A stretch of DNA of 64,000 nucleotides, from assembly GCA_021234155.1 (NCBI GenBank), contig JAJEKV010000310.1, positions 186,001 to 250,000 of the forward strand, given 5' to 3'. The translations under genes and the position numbers were made by a program. Origin of the DNA: Isoetes taiwanensis (lineage: Eukaryota > Streptophyta > Lycopodiopsida > Isoetales > Isoetaceae). Positions 55,414 through 64,000 of this stretch are shown here, piece by piece; positions within the stretch are counted from its first letter, which is position 1, and every line of letters starts with the position of its first letter. The notes beneath the pieces are model-generated. The model was given only the letters and a program-made list of their open reading frames with translations. It did not search any database and was not told the origin of the DNA.

Positions 55414-58140
55414 TTACTGTTGTACATAAGCGAATGGGCTCTGGGCTCCATCAACATGAACCAAAATATGTTCTACTCAATCTAGGGGCTTCAATCTAGG
55501 TTTGTAGAACAATCATGAATAAAGCGCTTCAATTCAACTTCAATCTAGGTTTGTAGAGCAACCCAACTGGTGATGCTAATCATTACATCATGACTATAAC
55601 TATACATTTTCCTTCCTTTTTTTTTTTTTAATTTTTTATCCCGTGCTTTTTGAAGCTGGGCATGCCTTCAGAAGCCTTCAGAAATGACATGCTCATATGT
55701 ATCTATTGGTCATATTTTGATGTTCAACACATATTTGAGCTCATTTACATTGAAAATTGCAAGCGATTGTTTAGTATTTACAGTTTCATTTAGCACATCA
55801 AATTATGTTGTCTCGATTAATTGAGGAAGAATGGTTGCATAGATTGATAGGACAATACTTCTGGTTGAAAGGTGCACCCAAGGCAAGTTTGTTCTTAATG
55901 TAAGCTATAAATTAAATATATTGTTATATGGACCAACTTCTTTCTTTTAGGTTTCAAGCTCTAAGCAATGCAGGGCGTCAAGTCGATGGAAGCTTAAGTA
56001 GCAATTCATAGTGCAACATCTTTGGGTTGGTGCAAATACATTATATAGATATGAAAGAAAAGCTATTTTATTCAAAATTGCTCAGTCACATTACATTAGA
56101 ACCAGTTGTTGGCATGGTAAGCCTTCATAGTCTTCCTTCTTACATTGCAGCGTGTTAATACTCCTAGTCATTTTTAGGTTTGGAAAGGGCCATGTGTTGT
56201 GGCTACAGCATGTAAGCTTATTAGCTCTACAACGGCAGAAGCAGGAACTATACATGGCAATAATAGCTACCTGAAATATTTTATATGCCAATTTTTCATA
56301 TTGTAGGATAATACCAAGTAATTGGTAATTGTCCCCATTTTGTTTGAAAACCATTTGATCAAATAACTACAAGAAACTAACACTGACTACCAGTGCAAGT
56401 TTTGAAATCCGATACTAACCTAGAAGTTTTGGAATTCGATGCTAACATGGTGTATGTATGCATGTAGTGGAATTGATCTAATAAAGATTCGAGATGGATT
56501 CATAACAAAAAATTTCTATGTTGCACAATGCGTCCATGCATATTCATTATAAACAAGATCTGAAATAAATGAATTTCTCGTATTGATAAACTGCTTTCTT
56601 ATTATTGTGACACATCATGCACACTTGCAAATGTCTTGTCCAACTAAGGCTGGGTTCACATGCAACCATCACCGGAGAGGGGCCCTGTTTTGCCTTGTGC
56701 TAATCCGCGATGGCAGGCGATGGTCCATGTAAAAGGGTGAACCTTTTTTACATGATGGTGATGGCGCCTTCATTGCATGTGAACCGGCTCTAATACATGC
56801 TAATAGGGCAATCCATAGTGCCTGGGCACCTTGTTAAATAAAAATAAATAGTAGTTATTATTCATCTTTCAATTTTTATGCGATTTGTGCAAAAATTGAA
56901 GTAGCTATAAATATAATTAAAATTCTAGTATTTCAGGGGCCGAGCCAGATTCAAATAAAGAATTTCTCAAAAATAGGCTTTCAATCATAATTTCTTATCT
57001 ATAATAATTGAAATGGAATAGAAATTTCACAATAGTATTATTCTTAATTATGCTATGTATAATTCATTTCGTGTAATTTCTTCAAAGTATGAAGTAGCGA
57101 TGCGTATTCAAAAATTCAGCCCTTGCAAGACCCAATGGAGTCAAACTTCTAGAATTATTTCTCAAGAATTATACCATAATTTTCAAGCCTCCACACGGAA
57201 TAGTGGGTTCCATACTCTATAGTAAAGCAAAAAAAGATCTTTATAACATTACGATGTATCAACAGATGCTTGCAAACAACTCTCGCTGCCACATGGAGTT
57301 GCCATATACTTTATTTACTCTTCATTTAGATGTGCAATGCATGAATTTTTAAAGATAATAATGATAAAAGAACAAAGATATGCTTTTTAAACTAGAGATA
57401 TTAATGTATGTATTGCTATATTTTGAACAATTCATCTCACTACATAAACTATAAAGTGCTATTTAGGTTCAAACTCTTAAAAATGTGTCAGTGAATTCAG
57501 AGATCAGAATTTTAAGTCACGACTATATCTTTCGAAGTAAAGAACCAACGTCCAAACAACCACCAAGGAACACAAGCAACAATGGGGTTAACATTTTACC
57601 TAGCAATGCCTATAATAATATAAACAACAATTTAGCAACATCCAAAAAGCAACCCCTTACAAGCGAACAAGTAGACGTCCATACAACCAACAACGAAGTT
57701 TACTAAATCCATTCTGAACTAGAAAATTTTAGAAAACAACGCAATCCTCAAGATCCCAACTCCATAACTATATATAATGGGATTGAACATCATACCAAGT
57801 AGAAACTGAACTCATGTCAATAAAAACCATGTATCATGGGATTGAATATCATACCAAGCACCCAATGTCTGCCCAACACCCAATGTTCGCCTAGCAACGC
57901 TGGGCGCTATTACCAGTAAGAATTATAATTTCTTTGTTATTCCATAAAAAGAATTCTATCAATCATGATGAACTACTGACATGTTTAGATGAAAGAGACA
58001 TAGCAAAAGCATGAAATGCTTTCCAATTTTGAGAATGATTGTATCTTATCTTTGTCCCGTAAAGATCTGTGATGAATAAATAACACTTCAAGTTCATTTC
58101 TGCAAGTAGTTCAAATCTATAGCATTGTAGCTACATATTT
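55414..58140. other. Spacer without recognisable gene
   Basis: Apart from the MITE and a 19-bp direct repeat (CTTCAATCTAGGTTTGTAG at about 55490 and 55540), I see no gene or element on either strand. Confidence 0.5.
56648..56789. mobile_element. Tourist/Harbinger-like MITE
   Basis: 142-bp element with terminal inverted repeats GGCTGGGTTCACATGCAA (left) and, in complement, GAGCCGGTTCACATGCAA (right), followed by a shared CATCACC-type subterminal. It is flanked by CTAA at 56644-56647 and 56790-56793; TAA would be the 3-bp target duplication of PIF/Harbinger elements. Non-coding. Confidence 0.7.
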
Positions 58141-59487
58141 TCATAGGGAACTACAATCGGTTGGTTGAAAAGAAATTATAAGGTTGTGCACATCATAAGC
58201 AATATGAAAATCTTGTTGCAACAAGTTTCCAATGACTCCGATTCCTGAGTTGCCTGTATTACCCATCAATAAACATGCTACTTTTCCATCATCATCGATC
58301 GTATCAATGTAATTTTGAGTTGGTGGATTAAAAAAGGCCCCCTTGAATACCAAAGTAATTGCAGGGAAGTTATATGTTCCTTTTTGAGAGATATCAAAGC
58401 AAAGATCAAAATATGGGATCCAATGAACTCTAGGCAAAGGGACTTGGCGAGCAAATGCGTCTACGAGTTGGTTATAGACAGAAGCATCAAACATAGTGAG
58501 TGTAGTGCCAGAATCAAACAAGGTGCCCATCCTATTAAGATCAGCATCGAAAGCTCTTGGCCTAATGATAACATTACCTACTCTAATGCGTTGAAGCTGA
58601 ACATAGTAAGAGGTTCTATCAAATGGATTGGGTAGAATTGGTGTAGAACCCACTCCAGCACGAGGATCACCATACAGTGTTGCAACTTCACCAAAGAGCA
58701 AGTGACTACTTATATTCAGACCCGAATTGACAAAGCAATAAGAGAATTTTCCATTTATAGCAAAGTCTAGTTGAGAAGTGAGGGATATTCGGCCTTGACC
58801 TAAACCAGCAAGACCTTGTGCATGGAAAAGCCACCAGCAGTGGTATATCCACAGCCAACTATGAGGTTGAATGTGGAAAGACCACCAAGGGCATTATTTA
58901 GGGTAAGGGTTTCAGTGGCATAGTCACCCTGGGCAAAGCTAAGGTCTGTGTAGCCATAGTCGAAATGGCAAGCAGAAGAGGAATTTGAGCATGTGGCAGT
59001 GTCGAGGCCACAGCATTGAGGGGTATTCGATGGGATGATATTATAGGAAGAAGATTTGAGGGGTCGAAGAGAGGCCTGTGGCAGGGTTTGCAAGAGAGAG
59101 GATTTTTTTGTTGCAGGAGGTGCAGGGGTGACAGTGCAGCCAGGTCAGGTCGCTTCCAGTATCTGCAATGACCCTGAAGGTCTGGACCGGGGTCCCCAGT
59201 TGGAGCTCCATCAGCCATTCTGCTCCTTGGCTCGAAATCACTGGGGATTCGAAATTTCCAAACTCGCCAAATTCTTCGTTAAGATATTTCAGGCGTGATA
59301 ACGTCTCCTGAATTCTCCTCCTGCTTACTATCGCTGCCCGCTTCATCCTCTTTCCCTGAGACATCCCTGCATCTACACGCTGCAACTTTGCCTTGAAGGC
59401 CGATCCTGATTTTTTTTCCACTGAAGAATACACTGGTAGTATTACACAGATTAACAGAATAACATAGAGTAATCTCTCACACTCCAT
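58141..59487 (-). pseudogene. Nepenthesin-type aspartic protease with three frameshifts
   Basis: Plant A1B aspartic proteases are secreted or vacuolar endopeptidases. The minus strand starts at the ATG at 59487 with a hydrophobic signal peptide (LLYVILLICVILPVYSS). A prodomain-like stretch follows, then EWLMELQLGTPVQTFRVIADTGSDLTW with the first catalytic motif DTGS. Next come a Cys-rich nepenthesin insert (CHPCTSC; CCGLDTATCSNSSSACHFDYGY), IVGCGYTTAGGF, the second catalytic motif DSGT (about 58530) and the C-terminal GNLLQQDFHIAYDV. Both aspartates are present. The frame shifts near 59105 (run of seven A), near 59060 and near 58830 (run of four T); each changes only one base. Hence either a young pseudogene or an intact gene with sequence errors. 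Confidence 0.85.
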
Positions 59488-59499
59488 CACCCTTGATTC

Positions 59500-61600
59500 T
59501 CACCAAAAAAAAAACTGCTTCTGTTATCATCTTGCATCCTGCTTATGTATCCCTGCAGTCGTGCTCCATTCTCCCAATAATTCATCCGTATTGATAGCTC
59601 TGAACGCACGTCGCCCATTAGGCCCCGTATTCTCTATCACAATGTCCAACATTGGAATATCTTTTCGAGCATGCTCCATCGAACATGGCTTTTGTATAAG
59701 TTATTTATAACCGACAAATCACTCCTTTTCGTTTACGAGTCTGCATGGGACCAATGCCAATTTTGTCACAAGTGTCAAATCCATATACACTTTTGAGCCA
59801 CAACTCTCACGGTTAATTAATATAGAAGTAGGAAATTAATTGAGTCCTAAAGTTTGTCCATTATATTAGAACAACTTTACAATTATTTGGGTTTCAATAA
59901 TGTATTGAAGAAGGGATCCCATGGCCGGCAGAATGGAAGACCCATTTACATTGGTCCCACACAGTGGTAATTGCAGAACAAGCAATGTGGCAAGTGGACC
60001 TTCACTTAAGCTTTTCAACAAAAATCCAATGAACCATCTCCAAGCTTCCATAGGTCCAAAAAACCACCACTCAAAAAAAAAAAAAGGGAACAAAGAGCCT
60101 TCCCCAAATGGAATAACTGGGTTAGGACCACGGTGATAAATTAAGCTAGCGACCTCTATTCCCAAGGTTACCGAATTATAGAAAGTAGATAATTGCCCAA
60201 TGGAATAACAAATATACGAACATTCAAGCTCCATTTCCACTAGACAACTTTGCATGTTTGCCAAGTTATTTCCACAAATCTAATCCTTCGGCATCAACAA
60301 TGTAACCATTGCACAAATTAGAAATTTATCTCTAACATATGATTGTAGTAGGAAAAGTAAGAGGGCAACTTAGGTATCCGTGTTTTTTTATGGAAAATTA
60401 TGATTTAAATTGGACACTTGTGAGCACACAAAAAGTTTGGAAGGAGGTAGTTCTTTCTGGCACTTTCGAGCATGTGTTGTACGATATTCTAGAATGTCGT
60501 AGGGTGTTCGAAAAGATTTCGTTCACCTTATCGAAGTTTCCAACCTATTCTTCGACATGATATATAAAGGATAAATATCAGCTGCTTAGATCAAACCGCA
60601 AAATATAGGCATCCGACCTCGGCTGTGGTCAAAGATATTGAAGTTATGTATGCGCCCAGGTTAGATTTATAGGGCAGAAAGCATAATCTGGTTGCCTTTA
60701 GAGTTGTTAAGAGGGCAGAAGCATTTAATTCTAGATTAGGTTAACCGAGAGGTGGAGGTTCTTTGTTGAAATTTAGGGAAGCATAAAAAGGCACAAAGAA
60801 AACTAAGAGGAGTTCTGGAGTTCTGGCTGGGTCTTCAATTTTAGCAGGGTTCCAGTGGCATAGGACATATTTGAGGCTGCAAAAAGCATGCTCCATAACA
60901 AGCAAAGGGCAGCCGATTCTTTATTAAGGATAGAGCGAAATTGGATATGGTTCTTTTGTTCTGCGGATGCCTTGGTGGTTACCACTTTCCTTTTCAGTCA
61001 AGAAATCATTGGCAATGACTCTTCAATTGGTGATTGTTTACATCGGATCTATCTGTTATCAAAAATATATCAAAAGACGAAAAATCAAGGGGCTTCAAAT
61101 TTCCCCATGATTCTTTCTTCCGGCGAGTTTCCAGCAAGGCGGCTCCGCTTAGCAGGGGAAGGGAGATGAGCTACAGATCGACTGTTGTTTTCGATTTGAA
61201 AACATGAGTCGTTTTGAAGCGAAATAGGAAACCCCCTGGATCCATTTCCAATACATATTTGGAAATAGTGAGGTAGATTATGCTGTATTTGCTATAGACA
61301 GTGTTTTCCTCCTCGTTTACGCAGGGGTTCATTTATTATAACATGATACATCATTTATTTCTAGATATTTACATGTTGCCATATGCAGCAGGTATTCAGC
61401 AAACAGACAAGGATATGTGCAATAAAATTGGTCCGTTACCATATTATAAATTTGCTTTTGGTGCTCTTATGACTTTTTTTTATTTGGGGCACCATCTATG
61501 GCTTCTAGAAGATTTTTCTATGCAATCAAATCTGGCCTAAAAAAGCGCGAGCACCGTGAATTTTGGAAACTTTTTTCCTTTCCCGGGTAATTTTATGCAT
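59500..61600. other. No recognisable gene
   Basis: The first bases are the promoter side of the protease. Beyond that I find only short open frames without family signatures. TATA-like words occur, but no feature can be supported. Confidence 0.45.
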
Positions 61601-61604
61601 TTTC

Positions 61605-61830
61605 CACTTCTTCTTTTTTTTTTGTTGAAGGCTAGATTTTTATATTATAATAAATAATGGTACAAACACCTTATTCAGGATGGCTCAAAAGCCAGATACC
61701 TAAAGAGATAAGCACAAACAGCCATTAAGCTTGAAGGATGACTCTAAGATTACACTCATGTACTATGATCAAGGCATCCTCGACCTCTTCCTCGTTATTG
61801 CAAGAAGATTTGGGCCCCCACCTTTTTGAT
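61605..61830 (-). mobile_element. L1-like retrotransposon 3' end
   Basis: On the minus strand the text TTTGTACCATTATTTATTA, a short AT-rich trailer and GCCTTCAACAAAAAAAA (plus-strand poly-T at about 61613-61623) resembles the 3' ends of plant L1 elements. No RT domain is found further upstream on this strand; frames at 62.0-62.7 kb are open but unrecognised. Confidence 0.45.
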
Positions 61831-61899
61831 CCACCCAGTACTAAGGGCATAGCCCTCTTCATAATCGCAAGTACTCAAGAAGGTAGCGACATTTGTGGG

Positions 61900-63460
61900 T
61901 TCAATAAAGAAATGCTCCCGAGATCCCGAAGTGCACCCCGCAATGTGTACCGAAGGGCATGTCTCTATTACAAAGTAGTAATGCTACAAATTGCATGTGA
62001 GCGTTGAAAAGCCACCTTCTTCCCCACCGTGGTGGTACTACAAAGGCCGAGGTCCTGTTTCCAAGTGCTCCCACCATCTTGAAGCTCAATCGAAGGATGT
62101 AAGTGAGAGGATGCCCCATACTTGAGAGAAGCGCCATTATCTTCCCTCCGTGAAAGTACTATAGGGTATATTTCAGCATAACTCCAATATTTGGAGCATC
62201 CCACCACCCCTTCAGGCAAGCTTCCCCCTACCCTTTCCTTGCAGCAGAGTTACTATAGGTCCTTCCCCTTTTCATGTAGGACCAAGGGATGAAGATCCAA
62301 GCTTCCGCATTAACTGCACTATAGGAGAATGCCCGTCACCTTTCCAAGAGATTATCTTATTGGAATCCTCAGGGCAAAATCTTGGACCCCCCAAAAAACC
62401 AAGTCCGCCACGGGGAAGACAAAGGAAGACAGTTCGCCATGGCCTCCCATCCGATACAGCAAAGTGTCTCACCTTGGCCTACCATAGCCAACACCGATAT
62501 CCTCTCGGTGGGATGGAGAATGGGGAAGGAAATGCGGGAACATCCGTGAAGATATTCATGCGCTTCCTTGGGCTTGCAAACGAATCAAGGTACACAACAC
62601 GTAAGCTCAGATTTTGCCCCAAATCACTATTAGTTCTACCAAGATAATCGCAGATGAGTGCGATCATCATGCCACGGTGGAGTGTAAAGATACACGCCGC
62701 AATGGGTGTAAATTTTACACGCCGCATTGGGTGCAGCAAAAGGAGCCAAGATTGAAAGAGCTATCCGTGAATCGAAAGATTGCACAAAGATGTGCTTACA
62801 AGATTGCTAGCAAAGAGCTTAGAAGATATACTTAGACATGCCTAGAACCAACCCTGTGATATCCGAAGCACCTTGAGAACAAGCTAACCGCTAGCTATTG
62901 CTAAACCAGCTTCGATAACTTAAGCAAGAAAAGCGAGTATCCAAACTTACCCTATCACAAGATGGAACAGAGAAGCAAGATAATGTGGTGCCGCCATAAC
63001 ACGGTAGCAAGCTCACTACAAAGAAACTCGAATCTTACGTGAAAAAGCTCGGAACCCGGCTACTGCCGGATCTAAAAAGGGTAGCAGCAGCCACACGATG
63101 TCGCTTCTTCCAACGCCCACGATGTGTCGGGCCTTCATTTAAGCTTCGATGCCGCCGCCCGCGCCTATCTGTCGCCTAACCCTAACCCCATCAGCCCCAC
63201 CCATGTGGTTTTTCTTTTCCACTTTTTTGGGCCAAGTTTTCGCTCATTTTTCCCTTTCAACTTTTGTTTGTTTCTATCCTCCACTCCTCTCCGAAACAAC
63301 AGTCGGTCGTTTTGATGATCGTATCGAAGCCTTAAATTTGAATGGGTTTTTTTTTTTGAAGGGCAAGTTTTCACCTTGCCATTCAATTTGAAGGGCAAAT
63401 TTTTGGTCTACCATTCTTTTGCATGTCCAAGTTTTTGAGAGATAGTCAAAGCTTAAACCA
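61900..63460. other. Unassigned region, possible retroelement interior
   Basis: Several minus-strand frames of 60-95 codons (61901-62739) have protein-like composition (e.g. QDGGSTWKQDLGLCSTTTVG) but no family I recognise. The poly-T at 63346-63357 followed by GAAGGGCAAG may be another retroelement tail on the minus strand. Confidence 0.3.
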
Positions 63461-63464
63461 TGAA

Positions 63465-63522
63465 AATAAGAATAGAATAGAATAGAATAGAATAGAATAG
63501 AATAGAATAGAATAGAATAGAC
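63465..63522. repeat. AGAAT pentanucleotide microsatellite
   Basis: About eleven AGAAT units. Because other LINE ends in the window finish in TATTC units, this may be the tail of a minus-strand insertion, here expanded. Confidence 0.9.
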
Positions 63523-63569
63523 TATAGTGATGGCCGGTTTGTACAGCAGTAGAGTTGCAGTTTTTCTGT

Positions 63570-63660
63570 GAGTTTGTTGTGGAGTGTCGAGGTATCGCTG
63601 TCTCTTTGGGGCAGTTCTCCGTGGACGTTAAAAAAGCTATTCTATTCTATTCCTTCCTCC
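63570..63660 (+). mobile_element. LINE/SINE 3' terminus with TATTC tail
   Basis: CAGTTCTCCGTGGACGTTAA followed by a tail of TATTC units (about 63639-63652). Same terminus as at 39.3, 50.09 and 63.75 kb. Confidence 0.6.
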
Positions 63661-63722
63661 TCACTTGCTTTGTAACATTACCATTCTTTTAATATATTGA
63701 CGACACAGTTCTTCAAAAAAAA

Positions 63723-63775
63723 AAAAGAATAGAATAGAATAGTTAGTGTCCACGGAGACCGATCACACTGACCCC
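63723..63775 (-). mobile_element. LINE 3' terminus with TATTC tail, minus strand
   Basis: On the minus strand GATCGGTCTCCGTGGACACT then AACTATTCTATTC. Another copy of the same 3' end, in opposite orientation to the one 70 bases away. Confidence 0.6.
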
Positions 63776-64000
63776 ACTTTTTGGTCCACAGTTGTTTTTT
63801 AGTTGTACGAAAGTGTTGTTTTATGCCAAAAACAACACCAAAATGGCCCCAAAAGTCCACGTGGCCCATTTATCCGGATTTGCACAAAGAGACAGTGGTT
63901 TTTTGGCAGAAAATTTCCACTGTGGTTTTTTTGGCACCCCTTTTTTTTTGTCAACGTGTCCTTTTTTTCACTATCGTTTTTCGCAAAATTTTGTCAACGT

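Overview
This is a nuclear window from a land plant. The evidence is a nepenthesin-type aspartic protease, a malectin-like receptor-kinase ectodomain, S-domain/LRR receptor-kinase remnants, a Ty1/copia remnant and typical plant intron borders. The best-preserved LINE has an ORF1 with a coiled coil and an ORF2 with endonuclease and reverse transcriptase but no visible RNase H, and its tails are short tandem repeats rather than poly(A). That is unlike the usual flowering-plant L1, so I lean (inference only) towards a non-flowering lineage such as a fern, lycophyte or bryophyte. Gene density is low and most of the sequence is repeat debris.

Layout. 1-5.1 kb: a dead MSH6-like mismatch-repair gene on the minus strand, with a 5'-truncated LINE inside one of its introns. 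5.4-7.6 kb: hairpins, a MITE with a clear target-site duplication, and an unidentified broken reading frame. 7.9-8.9 kb: a clean four-exon TRAPPC1/BET5 gene. 10.1-12.5 kb: an intact single-exon gene (minus) joining RING/IBR-type zinc fingers to a C-terminal BIRC6-like E2 domain. 13.4-20.5 kb: a decayed block encoding a DNA-methyltransferase-like protein, an FCP1-like phosphatase, an unknown protein and an RNase-H-fold 'DUF7869-like' protein; I suspect a large, poorly described mobile element. 22.0-22.8 kb: an intact plant-type protein of unknown function. 23.7-26.2 kb: copia remnant with a probable 3' LTR. 29.7-32.3 kb: a broken histone H3 variant downstream of an LTR with a tRNA-iMet primer site. 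34.7 kb: copia gag fragment. 36.6-39.2 kb: LRR remnant and a malectin-like ectodomain gene with no kinase. 40.5-42.8 kb: a segmental duplication flanking a palindromic-motif array and an AAT microsatellite. 47.0-50.1 kb: a dead S-domain receptor kinase, a 179-bp tandem repeat and an old LINE. 51.4-55.4 kb: a nearly complete LINE whose two ORFs are separated only by one in-frame UAG. 58.1-59.5 kb: aspartic protease with three frameshifts. 59.5-64 kb: LINE 3' ends and microsatellites.

Only three loci look fully functional: TRAPPC1 (vesicle tethering), the RING/IBR-E2 fusion (ubiquitin transfer) and the unknown 22-kb gene. The rest are pseudogenes or mobile elements. The repeated one-base frameshifts at homopolymers (protease, LINE ORF1) could be real decay or uncorrected long-read errors; the sequence alone cannot tell.
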